Shown here piece after piece: positions 33,826 through 43,133 of a DNA stretch of 64,000 bases. The translations under genes and the position numbers were made by a program. Where the stretch lies: NCBI RefSeq assembly GCF_023656565.1, contig NZ_JAMOKG010000001.1, forward strand, positions 1,257,383 to 1,321,382, given 5' to 3'. Within the stretch, counting starts at the first letter, position 1; every line of letters begins with the position of its first letter. Source of the stretch: Flavobacterium tyrosinilyticum (GTDB lineage Bacteria > Bacteroidota > Bacteroidia > Flavobacteriales > Flavobacteriaceae). The notes under the pieces were generated by a model, which saw nothing but the letters and a program-made list of their open reading frames with translations, was not told the DNA's origin and did no database searches.

Positions 33826-35001
33826 ATGAATTCTTCACAAATCCCACATTTCGACTACATTTTTACAGGAACTGGACTAGCATCTTTGATGACGGTTTAT
33901 AAAATGGTTTTGTCTGGAAAATTCTCCGATAAGTCAATTTTATTGCTCGATAAGAATTCGAAGAAAATCAATGACAGAACCTGGTGTTTTTGGGAGAAAG
34001 AAGAAAGTGTTTGGAATTCGGTTATTTCAAAAAAATGGTATTCGGCCTTATTTGCCAATGAAAATTTCAAACGTGATATGGATCTCAAACCCTATTCATA
34101 TAATAAAATTAAGGGTTTAGATTTTTATGATTTTGTTTTTAAAACCATTTCAAAACAATCCAATATTACTTTTTTAAACGAAAAAGTGACCGATATCAAC
34201 GAATTGGAAACGCACGTTTTTGTTGGAACAGAAGAGAATCGATATACTGGCAATTATCTTTTCAATAGCATTTATACTAAGGCTTTCGCCGAAAGGCAAA
34301 ACAAATATCCCGTTTTACAACAGCATTTTGTGGGTTGGTTTGTGAAAACGAAAAAGGAAGTTTTCAATGCAGAGGAAGTCACTTTCATGGATTTTTCTAT
34401 TGAACAAAAAGGAAATACGAGATTTATGTATGTTTTGCCAACTTCAAAAACAGAGGCTTTGGTTGAATATACTTTATTTTCGGAAAAACTCCTTCCGAAA
34501 GAAGAATACGAAAAAGCAATTGAACTTTATCTGAAAAAATTAGGAACAGAAAACTACGAAATTCTCGAAAAAGAGGAGGGAAGTATTCCAATGACTTGCT
34601 ATCCTTTTTGGAATAAAAACACCAAACGGGTTTTGAATATTGGCACAGCTGGCGGCTGGACAAAAGCCAGTACAGGTTATACTTTTAAAAACGCAGATAA
34701 AAAATCTTCAGATTTGGTGGAGTTTATTCAAGAGAAAGATTTCGAAATGAAAAGCTTTCATAAAAAGTCTAAGTTTTGGTTTTACGATTTATTGCTTTTG
34801 GATATTCTCTATCGTCATAACGAACTGGGAAGTTCTATCTTCTCTTCCTTATTTCGAAAAGGAAACCCAAAACTGATTTTCAAATTTTTAGATGAAGAAA
34901 CAAGTTTTTCTGAAGATGTTAAAGTTATTTTAAAGTGTCCAAAAATCCCATTTATTAAAGCGTTATTTAGAGTGATTTTTCTTTCAAATAAATCTAACTA
35001 A
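33826..35001 (+). CDS. crtY: Lycopene beta-cyclase (CrtY type)
   Basis: 392 residues from the ATG at 33826; a TTG two codons earlier is less likely. FAD/NAD fold at the N-terminus (YIFTGTGLASLMTVYKM), then DRTWCFWEKEE, YVLPTSKTEALVEYT, SIPMTCYPFW and NIGTAGGWTKASTGYTF, all in the order of bacterial CrtY proteins. It closes the beta rings of lycopene to give beta-carotene, toward zeaxanthin-type pigments. The other crt genes are not beside it, so it is unlinked from a carotenoid cluster here. Confidence 0.93.
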   Translation: MNSSQIPHFDYIFTGTGLASLMTVYKMVLSGKFSDKSILLLDKNSKKINDRTWCFWEKEESVWNSVISKKWYSALFANENFKRDMDLKPYSYNKIKGLDFYDFVFKTISKQSNITFLNEKVTDINELETHVFVGTEENRYTGNYLFNSIYTKAFAERQNKYPVLQQHFVGWFVKTKKEVFNAEEVTFMDFSIEQKGNTRFMYVLPTSKTEALVEYTLFSEKLLPKEEYEKAIELYLKKLGTENYEILEKEEGSIPMTCYPFWNKNTKRVLNIGTAGGWTKASTGYTFKNADKKSSDLVEFIQEKDFEMKSFHKKSKFWFYDLLLLDILYRHNELGSSIFSSLFRKGNPKLIFKFLDEETSFSEDVKVILKCPKIPFIKALFRVIFLSNKSN

Positions 35002-35010
35002 ACGTAACCA

Positions 35011-35808
35011 TTGAAAAACATTATTCTAGGATTCAGTTTATTTTTTACTCTTTTATCGTTTGGACAAGTGTCTAAAAACAAAGCGCAAGATGAGATTGTT
35101 ACTCAATATCTCGACAGTTGTGCTTATAAGCATAATTATGTTTTTGAAATGTCTGAATGGCAAAATTGTATTAACGAGGGCTTGAAAAAAGACAGTACAA
35201 TTGCCTATTTATGGCAACAGAAAGCAATGCCGTATTTTAAATGTAAAAAGTATGAAGTTGGAATGCCATATTTAGATAAAGCAGTTTTCTATGATAAAGA
35301 ACGCTGGCTTTCTTATCGCGCTTTTATGAAATGCATTTTTTCACATGATTACAAAGCGGCCATTGTTGATTTTGATGAAGCTATAAAATTATACGGAAAT
35401 AGCTATGTTATGGACCATTCTTTTAATTTTTATAAAGCGCTATGTTATCTTCAGTTAAATGAATACGAAAAAGCAGAAAAGCTTTTGGATGATTATGTGA
35501 ACGATATTTACAAAAACAGACAGCAATTAGAACATCCTACAGCTTACTTCTATCAAGGAATTGCAAAGTATGAACTTAAAAAATGGGATGAAGCAATTGC
35601 TATTTTTGATAAAGCATTAAAAATATATCCAGAATTCTCAGATGCTAAATATTTTAAAGCGATTTGCTGGCTCAAGCAAGGTAAATCTCGAGATGAAGTT
35701 ATCGCATTGGTTGGCATAGCAAGAGAAGATGCCTCAAAAGGATTTTCGATAAACGAAGACAATACTATTTATGAGATGTATCCGTATCAAAAGAAATTTG
35801 GTAAGTAG
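35011..35808 (+). CDS. Exported tetratricopeptide repeat protein
   Basis: 265 residues. No ATG near the start; a TTG at 35011 gives a proper signal peptide (NIILGFSLFFTLLSFGQ), so TTG is probably the real start. TPR units at about residues 60-130 and 175-225 (YFYQGIAKYELKKWDEAIAI). Nine nt after crtY, so co-transcribed. No specific partner can be named. Confidence 0.82.
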   Translation: MKNIILGFSLFFTLLSFGQVSKNKAQDEIVTQYLDSCAYKHNYVFEMSEWQNCINEGLKKDSTIAYLWQQKAMPYFKCKKYEVGMPYLDKAVFYDKERWLSYRAFMKCIFSHDYKAAIVDFDEAIKLYGNSYVMDHSFNFYKALCYLQLNEYEKAEKLLDDYVNDIYKNRQQLEHPTAYFYQGIAKYELKKWDEAIAIFDKALKIYPEFSDAKYFKAICWLKQGKSRDEVIALVGIAREDASKGFSINEDNTIYEMYPYQKKFGK

Positions 35809-35958
35809 TATTTTATAATCGTAAAAAATAGTTGATAGCCCCAAGAATGTGGTTTTTATTATGGATAAATAGAAGCTGGTGAGAATAAAATGTCTTATTG
35901 TTTTATTGTAAAAACTTTCAAGGGTAATTATAGATTTACATTCTATCTAGATTTGTTC

Positions 35959-35997
35959 ATTGTCTAAAGACATAATATGTCTGTTATGATAGACAAT
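35959..35997. promoter_or_regulatory. Nested operator-like dyads in front of the ArsR gene
   Basis: Outer arms ATTGTCTA (35959) and TAGACAAT (35990) enclose a perfect 15-bp palindrome AGACATAATATGTCT (35968-35982). All four half sites share the TGTCT core. It lies about 30 nt before the ArsR start and is the likely autoregulatory site. Confidence 0.6.
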
Positions 35998-36028
35998 TAA
36001 CGATAAAAGAATTTGTAAATTAATAAGA

Positions 36029-36505
36029 ATGGCCAAGCCTCTAAAATTTGATGAAGAAACGGAAGCAATAGCTGAAATTTGTAAAGCCCTCGGGCATCCG
36101 ACAAGAGTTCAGATTATGACTCTTCTTTGGAAAAGAGATCAAAGGACTTGTGGTGAAATAGTTGAATTAATTCCATTGGCACAATCCACGATATCCAAGC
36201 ATTTGTTAGAGCTAAAAAAGGCAAATCTGGTTCAGATACAATATGAAGGCAAGAAGACCATTTATTCTGTTGGAGTAGATAATATTAATGCCCTAAAAAA
36301 ATATTGCAGCAGTTATCTTTCGACAATTGAAATTTCTGAAGAAAATAAAGAAACAGTTTTAACTACGAAGCATAAAGTAAGAGGAAGGAATAGTCATTTG
36401 AAGAAATATAATTATCAGTTTCCGCATAAAAAGCCAAAAGAGGAAACCGAAGGGATTGCCGAAAATTGGAGTAAAGAGGGCGAACACATACTATATAAAA
36501 TTTAA
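36029..36505 (+). CDS. ArsR-family winged-helix regulator
   Basis: 158 residues. ICKALGHPTRVQIMTLLWKR, CGEIVELIPLAQSTISKHLL and ELKKANLVQIQYEGKKTIYS are the ArsR winged helix. A 60-residue basic tail follows. The usual alpha-3 CxC metal site reads TCGEI, with one cysteine only, so the effector may not be a metal. A nested palindromic operator lies upstream. Confidence 0.9.
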   Translation: MAKPLKFDEETEAIAEICKALGHPTRVQIMTLLWKRDQRTCGEIVELIPLAQSTISKHLLELKKANLVQIQYEGKKTIYSVGVDNINALKKYCSSYLSTIEISEENKETVLTTKHKVRGRNSHLKKYNYQFPHKKPKEETEGIAENWSKEGEHILYKI

Positions 36506-36561
36506 TATTAAACTATAACAAAACTTTATACTTCAAATTAACTAGTTGCGAGTAAACTTTG

Positions 36562-36569
36562 TAACTTTG
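36562..36569 (+). promoter_or_regulatory. Putative promoter -7 box for the bacilliredoxin gene
   Basis: TAACTTTG matches TAnnTTTG and is 34 nt before the ATG at 36603. A TTG at 36546-36548 is closer than usual (13-bp spacer). It falls inside the upstream extension of the frame, which supports the inner start. Confidence 0.45.
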
Positions 36570-36602
36570 CAGTTCAAAAAGTACAATTTAAAACAAAAGA
36601 AT

Positions 36603-37013
36603 ATGTATCCACTAGATATGGTAAAACCAATGGAAGCTGAATTAACAGCAGCTGGTTTTCAAGATTTACATAGTGCTGAAGCTGTTGAGAATGCTATCAA
36701 AGCTGAAGGTACCACTTTAGTTGTTGTAAACTCTGTTTGCGGGTGTGCTGCAAGAAATGCACGTCCGGGAGCAAAAATGAGTTTGGATAATGCTAAAAAA
36801 CCAGATCATTTAATTACTGTTTTTGCAGGTGTTGACAAAGAAGCTGTTGATGCTGCAAGACAACATATGTTTCCATTTCCTCCATCTTCGCCATCTATGG
36901 CTTTGTTCAAAAACGGAGAATTGGTTCACATGTTAGAGCGTCACCACATCGAAGGACGTCCAGCTGAATTAATTGCTGAGAATTTGCAAGATGCGTTTAA
37001 CGAGTTTTGTTAA
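36603..37013 (+). CDS. Bacilliredoxin (BrxA/BrxB, YphP-type)
   Basis: 136 residues from the ATG at 36603 ([14 protein letters not shown]), the family's usual start; upstream codons overlap a promoter box. The redox motif is CGC in [38 protein letters not shown] and [13 protein letters not shown] fit as well. In other bacteria these remove bacillithiol from proteins. Ends in FC. Confidence 0.93.
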   Translation: MYPLDMVKPMEAELTAAGFQDLHSAEAVENAIKAEGTTLVVVNSVCGCAARNARPGAKMSLDNAKKPDHLITVFAGVDKEAVDAARQHMFPFPPSSPSMALFKNGELVHMLERHHIEGRPAELIAENLQDAFNEFC

Positions 37014-37016
37014 TTT

Positions 37017-37172
37017 TAAGATACTAAGTTGCTAAGATTCTGAGATACTAATTTTAGGATTAAAGTGACAATGATTTAAAACTAAAAAGCACTATTTTAA
37101 TAGTGCTTTTTGTTTTTTTATACGTCTCGCTTCAAAAAACTTAGAATCTTAGTATCTCAGAATCTTAGCAAC
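37017..37172. repeat. Inverted repeat family J, copy 2, around a terminator
   Basis: TAAGATACTAAGTTGCTAAG at the left and TCTCAGAATCTTAGCAACTT at the right, with a terminator hairpin at 37085-37110 in the middle. Confidence 0.85.
37085..37116. terminator. Bidirectional intrinsic terminator
   Basis: Stem AAAAGCACTA / TAGTGCTTTT with a 6-nt loop and a T-rich tail, between convergent genes (bacilliredoxin plus, RND operon minus). Confidence 0.85.
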
Positions 37173-38540
37173 TTAGAGATTCCACCCTCCTCCAAGTGCT
37201 TTGTACAATTCAACCATGGAGCTTAATTGTCTTTCAGATAATTGTGCTAGACTTAACTGTGCGTTGAAAAGATTGGTTTCTACATCTAAAACTTCTAAGT
37301 AAGAAACGTAACCGCTGTCATATCTTTCGCGAGATAGTTTAAAGTTTATTAAAGCTGCCTGAACTTGTCTGTTGCGGGCTTTCCATTCTTCTTGATAAGT
37401 TCTAACATTTTGTATCGATTGTTCTACTTCAGAAACGGCACCGATATAGGTTTGTTGATAAAGAAACTTAAACTGTTCTGCTTGTTGTCTGTTTATTTCA
37501 ACTCTTCTTTTGTTTTTTCCGAAGGCAAATATTGGTCCTGCAATTCCACCAGAAGCATTTTGCATATACGAACTTCCTAGAAACAGATTGCTCAAATCGG
37601 CACTGGCAAATCCTGCAATGGCCGCAAGATTAATAGACGGAAAACGCATGGCTTGAGCTACGCCAATTCTTTCGTTTGCTGCTGCATATCTTAATTCGGC
37701 TGCTTTGACATCGGGTCTGTTTTCTAATAAGGCAGACGGAATTGACAATGGAATTTTACTGACGATTTGCAACTCGGTATTGCTTTTCCCTCTAGGAATT
37801 TCAGAAGGAAGCTGACCGGTAAGCAACGCAATTGCATTTTCTTGATAGGTTATTTGTCTTTCAATGTTAGGAATTGCAGCTTCGGCAATGGCAACCTGCT
37901 GTTCAATCTGCACTTTGTCTACTTCAGAGATGTAGCCTTTTTCGAATCTTTCGGTTATAATCTGATAGTACTTCTCTCTTGTTTCAAGGGTATGTTTGGT
38001 TATTTCCAGCTGATCATCAAAATTTCGCATCTGAAAGTACGCTATTGCAATATTGGCAACAATATCAGACAATATTACTTTACGAGCTTCCTCTGTGGCA
38101 AGAAGTTCATTTTTAACAGCATTGTTTTCATGACGATATTTTCCCCAGAAATCAAGTTCCCAAGACATGCTAGCACCGGCTGTAGATGGAGTAATATATT
38201 TCTTGTTGCTGTTTATAGTAGTTCCATATTGAAAAGACGGAAATAAATCGGCTTTAGTATAACCCAATTCAGCACGAAACTGCTCAATTCTCGAAACCGC
38301 AATTTTTAAATCGTAATTATTCTCAAGACCTTTTTGTATAAGACCTTTTAAAACATCATCATTAAACAGATCAAACCATTTTAAATTGGTTACCGAAGCG
38401 ACACTGTCTAAATTTCTTTCGTTTCTATAAGAATCTGATTTTAACTGCTCAGGTTTTTTATATTTTGGTCCGACCATACATCCTACAGGAAATAAGGAAA
38501 GAACCAATACAATAACGATTATCTTATATTTCTTACTCAT
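37173..38540 (-). CDS. Outer-membrane efflux lipoprotein (TolC/NodT family)
   Basis: 455 residues. Lipobox LFPVGCMVGPKYKKP, then the two OEP repeats: FPSFQYGTTIN, ELDFWGKY, ITERFEKGYISEVDK, ALLTGQLP and LLENRPDVKAAELRY, FGKNKRRVEINRQQ, SRERYDSGYVSYLEVLD. Last gene of the RND operon, overlapping the pump gene by 8 nt. Forms the outer-membrane duct. Confidence 0.95.
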   Translation of the reverse strand: MSKKYKIIVIVLVLSLFPVGCMVGPKYKKPEQLKSDSYRNERNLDSVASVTNLKWFDLFNDDVLKGLIQKGLENNYDLKIAVSRIEQFRAELGYTKADLFPSFQYGTTINSNKKYITPSTAGASMSWELDFWGKYRHENNAVKNELLATEEARKVILSDIVANIAIAYFQMRNFDDQLEITKHTLETREKYYQIITERFEKGYISEVDKVQIEQQVAIAEAAIPNIERQITYQENAIALLTGQLPSEIPRGKSNTELQIVSKIPLSIPSALLENRPDVKAAELRYAAANERIGVAQAMRFPSINLAAIAGFASADLSNLFLGSSYMQNASGGIAGPIFAFGKNKRRVEINRQQAEQFKFLYQQTYIGAVSEVEQSIQNVRTYQEEWKARNRQVQAALINFKLSRERYDSGYVSYLEVLDVETNLFNAQLSLAQLSERQLSSMVELYKALGGGWNL

Positions 38541-41500
38541 GGTCTGTAGTATTTGATTCTACATTGTTTTCTCCTGTTGTGATTGTTTCTTCTTTCTTAT
38601 GTCCAATTTTTTCAATCATAACAAATAGACCTGGTACAATTAACACACCCAAAACGGTGGCGATCAACATGCCGCTAAACACGGCCATTCCCATTACAAT
38701 ACGAGCTTGTGAACCCGCACCTGTAGCGGTCAGTAACGGAACTACTCCAAGGATGAAAGCAAAGGCAGTCATCAGGATTGGTCGAAAACGAAGTCTCGCC
38801 GCAACCATTGCAGATTCGTAAAGAGGTTTTCCTTTCTCATATTCTTCTTTGGCAAACTCGACAATAAGGATAGCATTTTTTGCAACGAGTCCGATAAGCA
38901 AAACGAGCCCAATTTGCGCAAAAACGTTATTGACATAAGCATCACTTGCAAATCTTGCCAAAAATAATCCTAAAAATGCTCCAAATACAGCGAATGGAGC
39001 TCCTAAAAGTACACTAAAAGGTAATTTCCAGCTTTCGTATTGTGCGGCCAGAATTAAAAACACAAAGACTAATGCCATAGCAAATACTGTACCTCCCCCA
39101 GGAGAATGTTTCTCCTGATAAGATAAGTTAATATAATCATAACTCATATCCGATGGTAGTGTTGTTTTTGCAACTTCTTCTAAGGCATCTAATGCTTGCG
39201 CGCTACTATAACCATCGTTTGGAGCGCCTCCAATTTCTGCAGATCTAAATAGATTAAGACGATTGGTAAAGTCAGGCCCAGATACTTTTGTAGCCGTAAC
39301 TAAAGTAGATATTGGTAACATATCACCTTTGTCATTTTTTACATAAATTAAATTTAGATTTTCTGGTTTAACACGATCAACAGCTTCGCCCTGCAAATAA
39401 ACTTTGTATTGGCGACCAAAACGGTTGAAATCATTTACATAAGTTCCTCCTAAAAAAGTACCTAATACTTCGGTGACTTTTGAAACAGGCACGCCTAATT
39501 TCATTGCTTTGTCGTTGTCAATTTCTAATTTGATTTGAGGAGTTCCTGCGTTATAAGTGGTGTAAATTCTTTTTATTTCAGGACGTTTTTGAGCTTCAGC
39601 TATAAAAGCCTGAGTTTGTTGTGCCAGATATTGAGGTGTATTTCCACCCCTGTCCTGCAACATCATACTGAATCCTGCAGATGCTCCTAATCCTTGAATT
39701 GCTGGTGGACCAAAAGCCATCACTGTAGCATTGGTAATTTTTGTCGCAAACTGGGCATTGAGTTTATCTGCTATTTGTTTTGCCGTATGTGTTCTTTCTT
39801 CCCAAGGTTTTAATGCTATAAATATAAAACCATTTGCTGGTAAATAGGAACTTGTTAGTAAACTGTACCCGTTAATTGTTGTATAACAATCGAGTGTTTC
39901 TTCTTTTGATAAAATAGATTCTATCTTTCTTGTTACTTCATCAGTTCGCTGTAAAGATGAAGCAGGAGGAGTGCTTATATTTACCAATATATAGCCCTGA
40001 TCTTCTTCAGGAATAAAGCCCAAAGGCACTTTCTTTCCTAATAAAACAACAGCACCTAAAACGACGACTAATAAAATAATAATTCGTAAAGATTTTTTTG
40101 CAAAGAATGTTGCCCCATTAATATATCTGCCTGTAACATTTTCGAAGATTCTATTAAAACCAGCAAAAAATTTAGCGAGCCAACCTGTTTGTTCTTCTAC
40201 AGGTTTAGTTGGTTTTAAGAGCATTGCACAGAGCGCCGGACTTAGTGATAAGGCACTAAACGCAGAGAATGCGACCGAGACGGCAATGGTTATGGCAAAT
40301 TGCTGGTAAAAACGACCAGTAATTCCGGGAGTCATTGCTACGGGAACGAATACTGCAATCAAAATTAAGGCAATAGCGATTACTGGTCCAGATACTTCCC
40401 GCATGGCTTGAATAGTTGCTTCCTTTGGCGTTTTACCATGTTCTATATGATGTACAACAGCTTCTACAACCACAATAGCATCGTCGACCACAATACCAAT
40501 TGCCAATACCAATCCTAGAAGCGAAAGTGTATTGATTGAAAATCCTAGCATTGGAAAAACGGCAATAGTACCAATTAATGATACTGGAACGGTAATCAAT
40601 GGAATAAGTGTAGCTCGCCAGTTTTGAAGGAAGATAAATACCACAAGTATCACTAATAAGATAGCTTCAAAAAGCGTGTGAATAATATCTTCAACCCCAG
40701 CAGTAATTGCTGTTGTTGTATCTAAAGAAACTTGATATTCAATATTTTCAGGGAATCTTTTGGATATTTCCTCCATAGCTTCCTTCGCTTTTGCGGCAAC
40801 ATCTAAAGCATTACTTCCCGGCATTTGGAATATTCCGATTGCAGCACTAGGTTTTCCATTTCTTCGGGCAGTTGAACTGTAATTTTCGGTGCCAAGTTCA
40901 ATTCTGGCTATATCGCTAAGAAGTACTTTTGCTCCGTCTTCTTTGCTTTTTACTATAATTTCTGAGAATTGTTTTTGAGTTACAAGTCGATCCTGAAGGG
41001 TTACACTATAAGTAAAATCAGTACCAAGAGGAGCAGGCTCTGCACCAAATTTTCCCCCAGGCGTGATCATATTCTGATCGTTTAGTGCTTTTTTAACCTC
41101 GTCAACTGTAATTCCCAAACTGCTCATTTTTCCTGGCTGAAGCCAAATTCTCATTGAATATTCGCTTCCAGCAAATAGGATACAGTCTCCAACACCTTTA
41201 ATTCTGGCAAGAGCGTCAATAACGTTGATATATGCATAGTTGTTTAAAAATACGCCATCATATTTAGGATCTGATGATGTTATGGTAAAAATCATCATCG
41301 GAAAGGATAGTGATTTTTTAATAGAAACCCCCTGTTGTTTAACACTCTGAGGTAAAAATGGTTCGGCCTGCTTTTCCTTATTTTGGGTAAGCATGTTGGC
41401 ATTATCCAAATCTGTACCAACATCAAAAGTTACTTCGACAGTAAGTGCTCCGTCAGAAGTATTGATGGATTTCATGTATAGCATGTTTTCTACACCATTT

Positions 41501-41706
41501 ACTTTCTGTTCGATTGGTGTAGCAACAGCCTGTTCTACATTTATGGCATTTGCTCCTGTAAAAGAAGTAGTAATTTTTACTAAAGGCGGAACAATATCTG
41601 GATATTGAGCTACAGGTGTTTTCTGTAAAGCCAGTAATCCGAGTATAATAATAATAATACTGATTACCATGGCAACAATTGGTCGTCTAACAAAAAATTC
41701 TCCCAT
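38533..41706 (-). CDS. RND multidrug efflux pump, inner-membrane permease (HAE1/AcrB family)
   Basis: 1057 residues, 12 membrane segments with two large periplasmic loops. N-terminal FVRRPIVAMVISIIIIILGL, the proton-relay pair DD in LAIGIVVDDAIVVVEAV, the GxFxPxxDxG-type GFIPEEDQGYI and C-terminal FAQIGLVLLIGLVAKNAILI. Drug range cannot be read. Works with the adaptor and the outer-membrane channel encoded next to it. Confidence 0.96.
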   Translation of the reverse strand: MGEFFVRRPIVAMVISIIIIILGLLALQKTPVAQYPDIVPPLVKITTSFTGANAINVEQAVATPIEQKVNGVENMLYMKSINTSDGALTVEVTFDVGTDLDNANMLTQNKEKQAEPFLPQSVKQQGVSIKKSLSFPMMIFTITSSDPKYDGVFLNNYAYINVIDALARIKGVGDCILFAGSEYSMRIWLQPGKMSSLGITVDEVKKALNDQNMITPGGKFGAEPAPLGTDFTYSVTLQDRLVTQKQFSEIIVKSKEDGAKVLLSDIARIELGTENYSSTARRNGKPSAAIGIFQMPGSNALDVAAKAKEAMEEISKRFPENIEYQVSLDTTTAITAGVEDIIHTLFEAILLVILVVFIFLQNWRATLIPLITVPVSLIGTIAVFPMLGFSINTLSLLGLVLAIGIVVDDAIVVVEAVVHHIEHGKTPKEATIQAMREVSGPVIAIALILIAVFVPVAMTPGITGRFYQQFAITIAVSVAFSAFSALSLSPALCAMLLKPTKPVEEQTGWLAKFFAGFNRIFENVTGRYINGATFFAKKSLRIIILLVVVLGAVVLLGKKVPLGFIPEEDQGYILVNISTPPASSLQRTDEVTRKIESILSKEETLDCYTTINGYSLLTSSYLPANGFIFIALKPWEERTHTAKQIADKLNAQFATKITNATVMAFGPPAIQGLGASAGFSMMLQDRGGNTPQYLAQQTQAFIAEAQKRPEIKRIYTTYNAGTPQIKLEIDNDKAMKLGVPVSKVTEVLGTFLGGTYVNDFNRFGRQYKVYLQGEAVDRVKPENLNLIYVKNDKGDMLPISTLVTATKVSGPDFTNRLNLFRSAEIGGAPNDGYSSAQALDALEEVAKTTLPSDMSYDYINLSYQEKHSPGGGTVFAMALVFVFLILAAQYESWKLPFSVLLGAPFAVFGAFLGLFLARFASDAYVNNVFAQIGLVLLIGLVAKNAILIVEFAKEEYEKGKPLYESAMVAARLRFRPILMTAFAFILGVVPLLTATGAGSQARIVMGMAVFSGMLIATVLGVLIVPGLFVMIEKIGHKKEETITTGENNVESNTTDHE

Positions 41707-41740
41707 AATGATGTTTCTAAATTATTTAGTTAGTACAGAA

Positions 41741-42874
41741 TTAATTAATTGCTTTTCCTGGAGTCCATTCTTTAATTTGAGGCGTTACAACATTGCCACT
41801 TTTTAATTGTGAGGTTCCTCCGAGCGCAATTTTGTCATTGGCTGCTAATCCATCAATAACGATATAGGAGTCTTTGAATGCTGGACCCAGTTTTACTTCT
41901 TTCATTTCAACCTTATTGTTTGCGCCCAAAACATAAACTTGAGTAATTCCTTGCATTTCAATAACAGAACGTTGAGGTATAATTAATGCATTTTTATAAA
42001 TATCAGTAACAACATGAATTTTTACATATTGCCCTGGACGAATCAACTGCTGTGGATTTGCAAATGCGGCTTCAAAAGTTACAGCGCCTGTCGCGGGATC
42101 AATTTGTCTGTCTGCAAAACTTATTTTTCCTGTTTCAGGATATGGTGTACCATCTGATAGTAAAATAGAAATTGATTTTGCTTCTCCTCTTAGTTGCGAA
42201 TTTTTCTGTGACATTTCTCTGAAAATTCGAAGAAATTCTTGTTCGCTCATAGTAAATCGAACTCTAACATCACCTAAATCAGAAACTGTATTTAAAACAG
42301 AAGCTGGGCCTGGGCGAACATAATCACCAACTCTAACTTTTGATATTCCAATTAATCCGGAAATTGGTGCTGTAATATTAGAATAACTCAATTCTATTTT
42401 TGCATTTTTCACATTGGCAGATGCTGCATCAATTGATGCTTTGGAAGCATTATAAGCTGCTTTGGCTCCTATAAACTCTCTTTGACTGATGGCATTCATT
42501 TTGGCCAATGGTTCCATCATCTCGTAATCAGATTTGGTTTTAGCTAATCTGGCCTGCATTTCAGCCAATTTTCCTTCTGCTTCACTTACTTTAGTCTGAA
42601 ATGGAAGAGGATCAATAGTATATAATAACTGTCCTTTGGTGACTAAACCACCTTCTTTGAAATTAAGACTTTGGATAACACCATCCACCCGTGGGTTAAT
42701 TTGAATGTCAGATTGTCCATAAGTTTGGCCTGTAAATTCTGATTCCAGTTTTACATCTTGCTGTAGAACCTGAACAATTGGTATTTCAAGTGGCTTAGGA
42801 CTTGGTGGTGTTTCTTTTTTGCAAGAAAGCATCAAAAGACTTAGTAAGATTGCTGAGGAGTAGATTTTGTTCAT
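41741..42874 (-). CDS. RND efflux periplasmic adaptor (MFP, AcrA family) lipoprotein
   Basis: 377 residues. Lipobox LLSLLMLSCKKE; lipoyl/hairpin region with INPRVDGVIQSLNFKEGGLV and LLYTIDPLPFQ, helical hairpin, then ITAPISGLIGISKVRVGDYV, and membrane-proximal domain (IIPQRSVIEMQGITQVYVLG). First gene of the efflux operon, 34 nt before the pump gene. Confidence 0.95.
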   Translation of the reverse strand: MNKIYSSAILLSLLMLSCKKETPPSPKPLEIPIVQVLQQDVKLESEFTGQTYGQSDIQINPRVDGVIQSLNFKEGGLVTKGQLLYTIDPLPFQTKVSEAEGKLAEMQARLAKTKSDYEMMEPLAKMNAISQREFIGAKAAYNASKASIDAASANVKNAKIELSYSNITAPISGLIGISKVRVGDYVRPGPASVLNTVSDLGDVRVRFTMSEQEFLRIFREMSQKNSQLRGEAKSISILLSDGTPYPETGKISFADRQIDPATGAVTFEAAFANPQQLIRPGQYVKIHVVTDIYKNALIIPQRSVIEMQGITQVYVLGANNKVEMKEVKLGPAFKDSYIVIDGLAANDKIALGGTSQLKSGNVVTPQIKEWTPGKAIN

Positions 42875-43045
42875 TGTTAAATTCTTTTAGATAAAATTCA
42901 TTAAATACAACTAATTAAAAACCAGTAAAGTGCATTAGCTAAGTTAGCGTTTTTTTGTTTAGGTGGTTAAATATTGTGCGAATTTTGTTAATTTTAGTTA
43001 AAATTACATCTATCTGTTTATCAGTTGGTAATGGAAAGTCGGATG

Positions 43046-43076
43046 AAACGGCATTTATTGCCGACAAACGGCATTT
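43046..43076. promoter_or_regulatory. Direct repeat in the divergent region before the efflux operon
   Basis: AAACGGCATTT occurs at 43046 and again at 43066, exactly two helical turns apart, with an inverted TTGCCG between. Such spacing suits an AraC-type activator site. It could serve the efflux operon (start 42874, minus) or ppk2 (start 43134). The rest of the 42875-43133 gap shows nothing I can name. Confidence 0.4.
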
Positions 43077-43133
43077 TTGTAAGAATAGATTATTCAATGA
43101 ACAAGTAATAATAATTCAAAAACTTTTGTAATC

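Noticed and set aside
37767..38246. 159-residue plus-strand ORF within the efflux lipoprotein gene
   Set aside because: Antisense to an OEP-family gene with clear motifs; cysteine- and aromatic-rich text typical of a shadow.
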